From: Acidovorax sp. 106
Lineage (GTDB): Bacteria; Pseudomonadota; Gammaproteobacteria; Burkholderiales; Burkholderiaceae_C
Direction: 5' to 3'
Assembly: GCF_003663825.1 (NCBI RefSeq)
Contig: NZ_RCCC01000001.1
Span: 1,992,501-2,056,500, forward strand
Length of the DNA: 64,000 nucleotides
Positions 27,007 to 36,431 of this stretch are shown piece by piece. The notes under the pieces were generated by a model, which worked only from the letters and a program-made list of their open reading frames with translations, did not search any database and was not told where the DNA came from. Each line of letters opens with the position of its first letter. Position 1 is the stretch's first letter. The translations under genes were made by a program, and so were the position numbers.

Positions 27007-27119
27007 TATGGCTCCCTCTCCCCTCGTGGGAGAGGGTTGGGGAGAGGGGGCCTGCATAAGCGCCGCGCCCGTTTCACCCCTCTCCCCGGCCCTCTCCCGC
27101 AAGGGGAGAGGGTGTGAGA
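27007..27119. repeat. paired CCCTCTCCCC inverted-repeat element
   Basis: Two head-to-head hairpin units (27012-27050 and 27076-27119), each made of CCCTCTCCC and GGGAGAGGG arms; the second is nearly the reverse complement of the first. Such elements are common between genes in Xanthomonas, Burkholderia and relatives and give rise to false peptides of the LPNPLPRGER kind. The stretches 26830-27006 and 27120-27239 on either side hold nothing else that could be recognised. Confidence 0.75.
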
Positions 27120-27239
27120 AGCCTCTGAGCCATCTGAGATACGTACCTATTCAGGCAAAGTGGCCGCCAGGGCAATTGGAGCGGGCGCTGCCTGCTATCA
27201 AAATAATATCAGTCGATGGCCAAGCGGGGCTGACGGGGC

Positions 27240-29621
27240 TCAGAACCGGTACGTCATGCTCAGGTTGACACTGCGCGGCGCCCCCCAGGTGTAGGTGCTG
27301 TACCAGCTGAAGATGGTGTAGTACTTCTTGTCCAGTACGTTGTTCACCGTGACCGACGCCGACAGCTGTTTGCTGAAGTCGTAGCGCGCCATCAGGTCCA
27401 CCAGCCAGTAGCCCTTGACGGTGTGCTGCATGGTGCCGCCACTGGGGGTGCTGATGTCGCCCCAGGTCTTGTCCTGCCAGCGCGTGCCGCCGCCCAGTGT
27501 CAGGCCCGCCAGGCTGCCGCTGAGTTTGTAGCTGGTGTACAGGCTGAATTGGTTGGACGGCGTGAGCGTGGACTCCCGCTTGCCCTGGTTGTGGGACACG
27601 CTGTGCGACAGGCCTGCCTGCAGTTGCCAGGCGGGGGTGATCTGGCCCGACACCTCCAGCTCCCAGCCGCGCGTTTTCATGCCTTGCACGGCGCGGTAGG
27701 CCGTGCCGCCGCTGGGCGTCTTGCCGCCGCTTTCCACGCCAAAGTTGTCTTGCTCCAGCTTGAACACGGCGACAGAGGCATTCATGCGCCCGTCCAGCAA
27801 GGCCATCTTGGCACCCAGCTCGTAGTTCTTGCCACGCAGCGGGTCGAGCGTGCGGCCTTGAACGTCTTGCAACGACTGCGGCGTGAAGATGCCGGTGTAG
27901 CTGGCGTACAGCGAATAGGTGTCGTTCAGGTTGACCACCGTGCCCAGGTAGGGCACCAGCACGCCCGACTCGCGCTGTCCAGCCTCTCGGTTGGTGTAGC
28001 GGGACCAGCGCCCGCCGGTGATCAGCTTCCAGTCGCTGGCCAGGTTCCAGCGCGCGGCGGCGTACAGGCCGCGCTCGCGGGTGGTTTCGTCGTCGGTGTC
28101 TTCTGGGGTCGCGTTCCAGGCAGGGGCTGGCACATTGCCCGCCCAGTGATAGTAGTCATATACGTCGAGGTCGTAGCCATTGCCCTCCCACCAGGCCTTG
28201 CTCTTCCAGCGGCGGTTGGCGATGCTGCCGCCCAGCACCAGTTCGTGCTCGCGCCCCGCCAGCTCAAACGGGCCGCTGGCATACACATCGCCCGCGTTGC
28301 TGGTGGTGCGGCCAATGTACTGGCCCGCCCACATGCTCACACCGGTGCCGGTGGCTGGATCGGGGAAACCGCTGGCTGCTGCGCCCAGGTTGGCGTTGTA
28401 GCCGTTGATCTGGTGGTTGAACTGCGCCTTGGCCACCCAGCCGTTGTCAAACGTGTGCTCCAGCGTGGCAAAGCCGGTGCGGGTGTACTGGTCCCAATGG
28501 CTCCAGCGTGCGCCGTTGTTGAAGTCGCGTGGCATCCGGTTGAAGTCGCCCTGCGCGTTGAGCAGCGGAATGCCGCCCCAGGTCGATCCCTCGGGGCTGT
28601 TGTTTTGCGCATCCATCCCCAGGGTCAGTAGCGTGCGCGGGGCCAGGTCGGCCTCCAGCACACCGTAGAACACGCCGGTCTGGCGCTGGTAGTGGTCCAG
28701 ATGGCTTTTGCCGTCCTGGTAGGCGGCCACGCCCCGTGCGCGCACGCTGCCGCTTTCGTTGACGGGGCCGCTCAGGTCCAGCTCACTGCGGTACTGGCTC
28801 CAGCGGCCCGCGCTGGCCGTGACGTGCCCTTGAAAGTCGCGCGTGGGCTTTTTGCGCACCAGGTTGATGGTGGCGCCCGGCGTGCCGCTGCCCGTGAGCA
28901 GACCGGTGGCGCCCTTGAGCACCTCCACGCGGTCGTACATCACCATGTCGCTGAGCGTGTTGCCCGCCGAGTAAGACGAGTCGCGCATCATCGGAATGCC
29001 GTCGTACTGAAAGTTTTGTATGGCAAAGCCGCGTGCGTAGTACTCGGTGCGCTCGCTGTCATAGGTCACCGTGCTCACGCCGGGCGTGTGGGCCATCACC
29101 TGGTCGATAGAGGTGAGCTGAAAGTCGTCCATCTTCTGGCGCGTGACCACGCTGACGGACTGGGGCGTCTCGCGCGGGGTCAGCACCAAGCGCGTGGCCG
29201 TGGCGATAGCGCCCGGCGTGTACGAGCCCGAGTGCTCGGTCACCTCTCCCAGTTGGTTGGACACCACGGTGACCTCCGACAGGGTTTTGGTTTCGGCGGC
29301 GATGCGCGCCACCGTCACCGTGCCATTGCCCACCCTGCCAGACAGCCCCGAGCCTTGCAGCAGCGCATCCAGCGCCTGCTGCACATCACGTGTGCCCTGC
29401 ACAGCTGGTGCTTGGCGGCCCTGCGCCAGCGAGGGAGAGAAGACCAACTGCAGCTGGGCTTGCCGGGCCAGCTGCTCCAGCGCCGTGGCCAGCGGCTGGG
29501 CGGCAATGTCAAAACGGGTTGGCTGTGCGGATGCCACCTGCACCTGCATGGCCAGCGCCAAGCCCGACAGGGCCAGCACCAGCGTGCGTGGGCGGGAAGC
29601 GTGAAACTTGGAAACCTGCAT
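27240..29621 (-). CDS. TonB-dependent siderophore receptor with STN signalling domain
   Basis: 793 residues from MQVSKFHASRPRTLVLALSGL, with AAGGA seven bases before the ATG. A signal peptide ends near ASA-QPTRFD; the STN domain (about 35-105, ALEQLARQAQLQLVFSPSLAQG) is the periplasmic module used in surface signalling to a FecR-type protein; the plug starts near residue 140 (TPRETPQSVSVVTRQKMDDF) and the 22-strand barrel ends with the terminal Phe of MTYRF. It resembles the FpvA/FoxA/FhuE class of ferric-siderophore receptors. The sigma/anti-sigma hybrid gene lies upstream on the same strand, 217 bases away. Ligand unknown. Confidence 0.92.
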   Translation of the reverse strand: MQVSKFHASRPRTLVLALSGLALAMQVQVASAQPTRFDIAAQPLATALEQLARQAQLQLVFSPSLAQGRQAPAVQGTRDVQQALDALLQGSGLSGRVGNGTVTVARIAAETKTLSEVTVVSNQLGEVTEHSGSYTPGAIATATRLVLTPRETPQSVSVVTRQKMDDFQLTSIDQVMAHTPGVSTVTYDSERTEYYARGFAIQNFQYDGIPMMRDSSYSAGNTLSDMVMYDRVEVLKGATGLLTGSGTPGATINLVRKKPTRDFQGHVTASAGRWSQYRSELDLSGPVNESGSVRARGVAAYQDGKSHLDHYQRQTGVFYGVLEADLAPRTLLTLGMDAQNNSPEGSTWGGIPLLNAQGDFNRMPRDFNNGARWSHWDQYTRTGFATLEHTFDNGWVAKAQFNHQINGYNANLGAAASGFPDPATGTGVSMWAGQYIGRTTSNAGDVYASGPFELAGREHELVLGGSIANRRWKSKAWWEGNGYDLDVYDYYHWAGNVPAPAWNATPEDTDDETTRERGLYAAARWNLASDWKLITGGRWSRYTNREAGQRESGVLVPYLGTVVNLNDTYSLYASYTGIFTPQSLQDVQGRTLDPLRGKNYELGAKMALLDGRMNASVAVFKLEQDNFGVESGGKTPSGGTAYRAVQGMKTRGWELEVSGQITPAWQLQAGLSHSVSHNQGKRESTLTPSNQFSLYTSYKLSGSLAGLTLGGGTRWQDKTWGDISTPSGGTMQHTVKGYWLVDLMARYDFSKQLSASVTVNNVLDKKYYTIFSWYSTYTWGAPRSVNLSMTYRF

Positions 29622-29653
29622 CGAAAGTCCTTGAGGGGGTGCAACGAGAAAGA

Positions 29654-29673
29654 CGGCGCGCCATGGCGCGCCG
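29654..29673. promoter_or_regulatory. 20-bp perfect palindrome in the receptor leader
   Basis: CGGCGCGCCATGGCGCGCCG, fully self-complementary, 33 bases upstream of the receptor ATG. It could be an operator or a strong RNA hairpin. Confidence 0.5.
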
Positions 29674-29838
29674 CTCTGCGGCTGAGCCCGTGGGTGGCCT
29701 GTGCTCCAGCGCACGGGTTTGCAGCCGTCTGTGTGTTTGACGGATGGCGTTGCAAAACCCTGAAAAAAATCTGAAGAAAGCCGCGCAACGCCTGTGCGCG
29801 TGCGCTGCGGCGTAAGCCACGAAGGGCTTTGGGCGGGT

Positions 29839-31212
29839 TCAGGCAGGGGCGCCTGTCGCCATCTCTACGCGCATGCCGCCGTCGCCTTGGGGGTGCAGCC
29901 GCACGGGCAGCGCCTGGGGCAGTGCGCGCAGCCAGGCCTGCGCGTTGGCAATGCGCACCAGCCCGCTCACGGGCAAATGGGCTGCCGCACCCGTGGCCGA
30001 CAAGTGCGCGGGCGAATAGCGCTGCAGCCGCTCCAGCGCCTGGCCCAGGGGCGTGTCGGTAAATACCAGCTCGCCCCGGCGCCAGGGGGCGACGGCATCG
30101 GTGGCCAGCTCGCGCCGCGCCAGCCCATCGGGCGCAATGCGCAGGGCTTCGTCAGCAACCAAGACTTCGGCAGCCCAGCCTGGGCCGGGCTGCACCTGCA
30201 CACGGCCCGATTCCACCTGCACCAGCACGCCACCGGTGCCGGGCAGGCGCTCCACCCCAAAGCGCGTGCCCAGCACCGTCACGCGCACGGGCCCGGCATC
30301 GACCACAAAGGGGCGTTCGGCATCGCGCGTCACTGCAAAAAATGCGGCGCCCTCGTGCAGCGCTACCGTGCGCGTGCGGGCGGTGAGCGTGACCGAGGTG
30401 TGGCTCAAGGCGTCCAATTGCAGCGTGCTGCCGTCAGGCAAGGTATAGCGCGGCAACTGCCCGCGTCCACTGCGCTGTGCGGCTTGCCACTGGGCGGCAT
30501 CCGCACGCTGCGCTTGCCACAGCTGCCAGGCCAGCGTGCCGCTGCAGCCCAGCCCGGCCAGGCCCAGCAGGGCCGTCAGGCTGCGCCGCCGGTGCATTGC
30601 GCGACCTGTAGCGTTGGCACTGGTCGCTCCGGCACCTGCGGGGGGCGATCCGCGCCAGCGGTGCAAGGCGTCCTCCACGCAGGCGTGGGCCAGCATCAGG
30701 TCGCGCTCTACAGTGTTCAGCGCCACGCCCAGGCGCAGTGCAATGTCGGCCTGCGCCTCGCCATGCACCCGGTGCGCCACAAAGGCCGTGCGGGCGCGTT
30801 CGGGCAGCGTGGCCAGCGCCTGCTCCAGCGCCTGCAGGGCCTGGCGGTACATCAGGTGCTCGGCCGCATCGGGCACCCGCCGCGGCGACTGGTGCTGGCG
30901 CGTGGCAGCGTCGTACAGATAGTCCGCCTGCAGTCGGTCTTTGCGGTGCTGGTCCATGGCCAGGTGCTGGGCCAGCGTGGTCAGGTAGGCGGTCGGGTTG
31001 CGCAGCGCCTGGGGCGGTGCGCCCTGCGGCGCGTCTGCCATCGGGGCAGGCATGCCACGCTTCTGCTCGGCCAGCCGCACCCAGGCGTCATGCACCAGAT
31101 CGCGTGCGGTTTCCGCACAGCCGGTGCTGCGCCGCGCCACCCGCAGCAGGTGCGCATACGCCGGTTCAAACTCGTTGAGCAGCGACTGCGTGAAGCGGGC
31201 GGGCAGGGACAT
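29839..31212 (-). CDS. ECF sigma factor / FecR-like anti-sigma hybrid protein (IutY-type)
   Basis: One uninterrupted 457-residue frame. Residues 14-95 are sigma region 2 (FEPAYAHLLRVARRS, ARDLVHDAWVRLAEQ) and 122-186 region 4 (LPERARTAFVAHRVHG, IALRLGVALNTVERDLM), as in FecI. A linker of about 25 residues leads to a membrane helix (212-232) and a FecR-type periplasmic domain (about 255-345: LPDGSTLQLDALS, RPFVVDAGPVRVTVLGTRFGV) with an STN-like C-terminal part. The Gly-Thr at 315-316 matches the site where FecR-type proteins self-cleave. The usual cytoplasmic anti-sigma domain of FecR (DUF4880) has no room and appears absent. IutY of Pseudomonas putida has this layout and is freed by Prc and RseP. 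A Fur-like palindrome lies upstream, the likely receptor downstream. Confidence 0.88.
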   Translation of the reverse strand: MSLPARFTQSLLNEFEPAYAHLLRVARRSTGCAETARDLVHDAWVRLAEQKRGMPAPMADAPQGAPPQALRNPTAYLTTLAQHLAMDQHRKDRLQADYLYDAATRQHQSPRRVPDAAEHLMYRQALQALEQALATLPERARTAFVAHRVHGEAQADIALRLGVALNTVERDLMLAHACVEDALHRWRGSPPAGAGATSANATGRAMHRRRSLTALLGLAGLGCSGTLAWQLWQAQRADAAQWQAAQRSGRGQLPRYTLPDGSTLQLDALSHTSVTLTARTRTVALHEGAAFFAVTRDAERPFVVDAGPVRVTVLGTRFGVERLPGTGGVLVQVESGRVQVQPGPGWAAEVLVADEALRIAPDGLARRELATDAVAPWRRGELVFTDTPLGQALERLQRYSPAHLSATGAAAHLPVSGLVRIANAQAWLRALPQALPVRLHPQGDGGMRVEMATGAPA

Positions 31213-31235
31213 AGGTGTGTCATTCTATCTTCATA

Positions 31236-31254
31236 AACAAGAATCATTCTTGTT
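31236..31254. promoter_or_regulatory. Fur-box-like palindrome upstream of the sigma hybrid
   Basis: AACAAGAAT-C-ATTCTTGTT, a perfect 9-1-9 inverted repeat with the GAATCATTC centre common in beta- and gammaproteobacterial Fur boxes. It is 24 bases from the hybrid's start codon. Confidence 0.7.
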
Positions 31255-31547
31255 CATTGGGCGTGCCGACGCCTTGCTCGGGTGCGGTGTTCGCCCGGAC
31301 ACTCACCTGCGCGAGCGCTTGCATCTGGTGCTGGTCAGATGCCGCTGCAGCCCGAAAATTTCAGCTCAAATTGGCCGCCATGGAGCATGGAGATTGCGCA
31401 AGATGCTATTGATTTTGTAGTGAGTGTGCAGCCGTGGCTGGCGCAAGGTGCAGGGGTTGGTGCGGGCTTGCTGCCATGGCGCATGCCGTAGCGGCTGCAA
31501 TGTCATACCGCCGCCCCTAACATCGCGGCCTCTGGAGACCCTTGCCT
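31255..31547. other. divergent intergenic region, no gene seen
   Basis: Between the sigma hybrid and the ABC exporter. Short open frames here lack coding character and Shine-Dalgarno sites. TGCTATTGATTTTGTAGTG at about 31402 may be a trace of the AGCTAT repeat. Confidence 0.4.
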
Positions 31548-33395
<1,848 letters not shown>

Positions 33396-33425
33396 GGCGC
33401 TGAAGTGCCCAGCGGGCAGTAGGGG

Positions 33426-33860
33426 CTAGCGTTCCAACTGCCCCCGCAACTGCTCCAGCAGTTCCATCAACTGGGCCTGCGCTGCGGCGGGCACGGGCTG
33501 GAGCAGGTCCGCAGCCACGGTGCTGCGGGCCTGGCGCACGGCGTTGAACAGGGCCTGGCCCTGGGGGCTCAGGTGCAGGCAGCGGCTGCGTTTGTCGTGC
33601 TCGTGCGGGGCGCATTGCAGCCAGCCTTTGTCCAGCAGCAGGGCCACCAGGCGGGCGATCTGGGCTTTGTCGGCGCTGGCGTGTTGCACCAGTTCTTTTT
33701 GCGTGGCGCCGGGGTGGCGCCCCACGAACATGAGGGCGCGCACCTCGTTGTGCGTCAGCTCGGGGTGGATGGAGGCCACCCCCTCCATCATGCGGGCGCG
33801 GTACACATGCACCAGGTCGTGCATGGCTTCAAAAATCTGGGCGGGGCGGTTCGTGGGCAT
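33426..33860 (-). CDS. MarR family transcriptional regulator
   Basis: 144 residues from MPTNRPAQIFEAMHDL; an ATG 11 codons upstream (33893) is possible but would put the operator palindrome inside the gene, and neither start has a clear Shine-Dalgarno. The winged helix includes LTHNEVRALMFVGRHPG, ATQKELVQHASADKAQIARLVALL and a wing at HEHDKRSRCLHLSPQG. It is divergent from the siderophore-interacting protein gene and shares a 51-base palindromic region with it, so autoregulation and control of that gene are likely. It converges on the ABC exporter, 30 bases away. Confidence 0.86.
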   Translation of the reverse strand: MPTNRPAQIFEAMHDLVHVYRARMMEGVASIHPELTHNEVRALMFVGRHPGATQKELVQHASADKAQIARLVALLLDKGWLQCAPHEHDKRSRCLHLSPQGQALFNAVRQARSTVAADLLQPVPAAAQAQLMELLEQLRGQLER

Positions 33861-33867
33861 AGTTTTG

Positions 33868-33918
33868 TTGTTGACAAAGTCAACCAAATGCATGATATTT
33901 GGTTGACTTAATCAACAA
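33868..33918. promoter_or_regulatory. large palindromic operator between marR-type gene and SIP gene
   Basis: Arms 33868-33889 and 33897-33918 are inverted repeats with 20 of 22 bases matching (TTGTTGA..AAGTCAACCAAAT), separated by 7 bases. Inside each arm is TTGAC/GTCAA symmetry. The size and position fit a double MarR operator covering both divergent promoters. Confidence 0.7.
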
Positions 33919-33927
33919 TTTTAAATC

Positions 33928-34758
33928 GTGACCCAGCATTCTGATCCCTCTTTGACTCTATCGACTCCTGCCACCGCAGACGTGGTCGACCCTTTGGTCG
34001 TGCAGCGTGTGCGCCACCCCCTCAAGGGGCGGCATGTGCAGGTGGTGCGCCGTACGCAAATCAGCCCCGGCTTTGTGCGGCTGACGCTGGCAGGCCCCGA
34101 CATGGCCGATTTTGTGAGCGCCGGGTTTGACGACCATGTGAAACTCATCTTGCCCGCGCCGGGGCAAGAACGCGCGAGCCTGCCGCAGCTGGTGGACGGG
34201 CGGCCGCAGTTCAGCGAACCCCGCCCGGTGCTGCGCGACTACACACCCGCCCACTTTGATGCGGTGCAGGGCACGCTCGATATCGAGGTGGCCTTGCACG
34301 ATGCCGGCCCCGCATCAGACTGGGCGGCCGCTGTGCAGGTGGGCCAGTGGGCGGGCATTGCGGGGCCGCGCGGCAGCCTGGTGATCCCGGTGGGGTTTGA
34401 CTGGCACTGGCTGCTGGGCGATGAAACCGCGTTGCCCGCCATGGCCCGCCGCTTGGCCGAGCTACCCGCCGCCACCCGCGCCGTGGTGCGTGTGCAGCTG
34501 CGCAACCCGCAAGACCAGCGCACGTTGGCATCGGCAGCGCAGCTGGACGTGCAATGGGTGAATTCGCTGACCGAGGCTGCGCAGGCGCTGGCCGTGCCCG
34601 CAGGCACCGGCTACATCTGGGCGGCAGGCGAGCACCACGACATGGCCGCGCTGCGTGGCGTGCTGGCCTCCAAGCCGGGTGTGGACGCCAAGCGCATGCG
34701 CATCGCCGCGTACTGGAAGCGCGGCGAGGCCGACCACCACGAGAACCTGACGGCTTGA
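33928..34758 (+). CDS. siderophore-interacting protein (ferric-siderophore reductase family)
   Basis: 276 residues from GTG 33928. The N-terminal FAD-binding barrel includes GFVRLTLAGPDM and the flavin motif RDYTPAHF near residue 104; the C-terminal SIP domain ends with YIWAAGEHHDMAALRGVL and IAAYWKRGEADHHENL. Proteins of this family (ViuB, YqjH) reduce ferric siderophores in the cytoplasm with NAD(P)H, releasing iron. The gene has no evident Shine-Dalgarno and starts 10 bases after the palindromic operator, so it may be translated from a very short leader. Confidence 0.9.
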   Translation: MTQHSDPSLTLSTPATADVVDPLVVQRVRHPLKGRHVQVVRRTQISPGFVRLTLAGPDMADFVSAGFDDHVKLILPAPGQERASLPQLVDGRPQFSEPRPVLRDYTPAHFDAVQGTLDIEVALHDAGPASDWAAAVQVGQWAGIAGPRGSLVIPVGFDWHWLLGDETALPAMARRLAELPAATRAVVRVQLRNPQDQRTLASAAQLDVQWVNSLTEAAQALAVPAGTGYIWAAGEHHDMAALRGVLASKPGVDAKRMRIAAYWKRGEADHHENLTA

Positions 34759-34780
34759 ACCGGCAGGGAAGCTGAACGCT

Positions 34781-35671
34781 TCAGCGTGCAGGCAGCGCGC
34801 TGCGCGCCTGGGCCTGTACGGCGGCGGTCATGTGGGCCAGGGCCTGCACGTTCAGCCGCCAGTATTGCCAGTACAGCGCCACGTCCACGGGCTTGCCCGG
34901 AATCAGCTCGACCAGCGTGCCCGCGCGCAGGTGGCTGTCGACCATGGGGTCTGGCGTCATGCCCCAGCCCAGCCCGGCCTCGGTGGCTTTGACGAAGGCG
35001 TGCGCCTCGGGCAGCCAGTGCACGGGCGGAGTGAGGGCGCGGCGGGTGATGCGGCGTACAAAGCGCTCTTGCAATGCGTCTTTGCGGTTGAACACCAGCA
35101 TGGGCGCCAGCGCTAGGGTTGCCGCCGTCACGCCCGTTGCAAAGTGCCGTTGCACAAAGGCCGGGCTGGCCAGCGCGCGGTAGCGCAGGGTGCCCAGGGG
35201 CAGCACCTTGCAGCCCTGCACGGGCTGGGGGTCGGCCGTCACGGCGGCCATCACCCGGCCTTCGCGCAGCAGGTTGGCCGAGTGGTCCTGGTCTTCCACA
35301 TGGATGTCGAAGGTGATGGGCTGACCCTCGGCCGCTTGAGCCATGGCCGCAGGGAACCAGGTGGCCAGCGAGTCTGCATTGACGCCGATGGCCAGGCGCG
35401 TGGCGCTGCGCTGGCCGCCGCCAATGGTGGCCAGCGCGTCGGCCTCGCTCAGGGCCACTTCGCGGGCATGGCGGTACAGGGCCTGCCCGGCATCGGTGGG
35501 GGTGCAGGGCGTGGCGCGGCGCACCAGCACCTGGCCCACGCGTTCTTCCAGCAGCTTGACGCGCTGCGACACGGCCGAGCGGGTGACATGCAGCACGGCG
35601 GCGGCGCGCTCAAAGCTGCCCTCGTCGATCACCGTGGCAAAGGCGTTGAGCTGGGCAGAGTCGAGTTGCAT
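34781..35671 (-). CDS. argP: LysR family regulator ArgP-like
   Basis: 296 residues, the length of ArgP/IciA. The N-terminus MQLDSAQLNAFATVIDEGSFERAAAVLHVTRSAVSQRVKLLE matches ArgP and LysG, which respond to lysine and arginine. The divergent neighbour at 35749 is a LysE/ArgO exporter, the classical ArgP target, so the pair is recognised with good confidence. The effector-binding domain follows with FDIHVEDQDHSANLLREGRVMAAVT. It converges on the siderophore-interacting protein gene. Confidence 0.87.
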   Translation of the reverse strand: MQLDSAQLNAFATVIDEGSFERAAAVLHVTRSAVSQRVKLLEERVGQVLVRRATPCTPTDAGQALYRHAREVALSEADALATIGGGQRSATRLAIGVNADSLATWFPAAMAQAAEGQPITFDIHVEDQDHSANLLREGRVMAAVTADPQPVQGCKVLPLGTLRYRALASPAFVQRHFATGVTAATLALAPMLVFNRKDALQERFVRRITRRALTPPVHWLPEAHAFVKATEAGLGWGMTPDPMVDSHLRAGTLVELIPGKPVDVALYWQYWRLNVQALAHMTAAVQAQARSALPAR

Positions 35672-35748
35672 GGGTGGTTAGCCAAATTGACGGATCGTTA
35701 AAAAGTATAGCTGGCGTGACTGGTGCGTGATGCCGAGAATCGGCCGCC

Positions 35749-36357
35749 ATGACCACCACTGCTTTTGTCCACGGCTTCAGTTCCACCGCCATGCTCATCA
35801 TGGCCATTGGCGCGCAAAACGCGTTTGTGCTGCGCCAGGGCTTGCGCCGCGAACATGTGCTGCCGGTGGTGGTGCTGTGTGCGTTGTCAGACGCCGTGCT
35901 GCTGCAGGCCGGGGTGTGGGGCATGGGCGGCGTGTTGCTAGCGCGGCCCGAGTGGGGACAATGGATGCGCTGGGCAGGGGCGGCCTTCTTGCTGGCCTAT
36001 GCCTTGCAGGCCGGGGCACGGGCGCTGCGGCCAGGGCAGCTGCTGGTGGCAGCGGGCGGGCCGGGCAACCCGCTGCGCAGTACGGTGCTCACGCTGCTGG
36101 CGCTGACCTGGCTCAACCCCCATGTGTACCTGGACACCGTGGTACTGCTGGGCACCATGGCAAGCCCTTACCCCATGTGGGGGCGGGCGGCCTTTGCCAC
36201 CGGGGGCGCGTTGGCCAGTGCCCTGTGGTTCACCGCCATTGGCTTTGGTGCGCGCTGGCTGGCCCCGCTGTTTGCCTCGCCCCAGGCGTGGCGGGTGCTC
36301 GATGGCGTCACTGCGGCTTGCATGATGGCTTTGGCGGTGGCCATGGGTCTAAGCTAA
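35749..36357 (+). CDS. LysE/ArgO family amino acid exporter
   Basis: 202 residues with six predicted helices. The sequence FVHGFSSTAMLIMAIGAQNAFVLRQGLRREHVL is the LysE/ArgO opening, and LTWLNPHVYLDTVVLLG carries the conserved Asn-Pro motif. It exports arginine or lysine across the inner membrane and is divergent from an ArgP-type regulator, 77 bases between starts. ArgO and LysE cannot be separated by eye; both fit. Confidence 0.88.
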   Translation: MTTTAFVHGFSSTAMLIMAIGAQNAFVLRQGLRREHVLPVVVLCALSDAVLLQAGVWGMGGVLLARPEWGQWMRWAGAAFLLAYALQAGARALRPGQLLVAAGGPGNPLRSTVLTLLALTWLNPHVYLDTVVLLGTMASPYPMWGRAAFATGGALASALWFTAIGFGARWLAPLFASPQAWRVLDGVTAACMMALAVAMGLS

Positions 36358-36431
36358 GAACGATAAGTTCGTTACAACGCCCGGCGGTTTGGTTCATAGT
36401 GGGGGAATTGACTGATCTGGAGTGATTCCCC

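Noticed and set aside
26820..27077. 85-codon minus-strand frame with a PLPNPLPRGERE-type product
   Set aside because: Translation of a CCCTCTCCCC repeat element; such false peptides are frequent in genomes that carry this repeat.
27007..27119. possible CRISPR-like array
   Set aside because: Only two units, inverted relative to each other, with no spacers of constant length and no cas genes.
29650..29800. FecI-type promoter elements for the receptor gene
   Set aside because: A CCGTC stretch near 29740 on the minus strand could serve as a -10 element, but no convincing -35 partner was found, so no promoter is claimed.
29794..31236. 480-codon plus-strand frame opposite the sigma hybrid
   Set aside because: The minus strand carries clear sigma and FecR features; this frame is Gln/His/Gly-rich and runs through both intergenic flanks.
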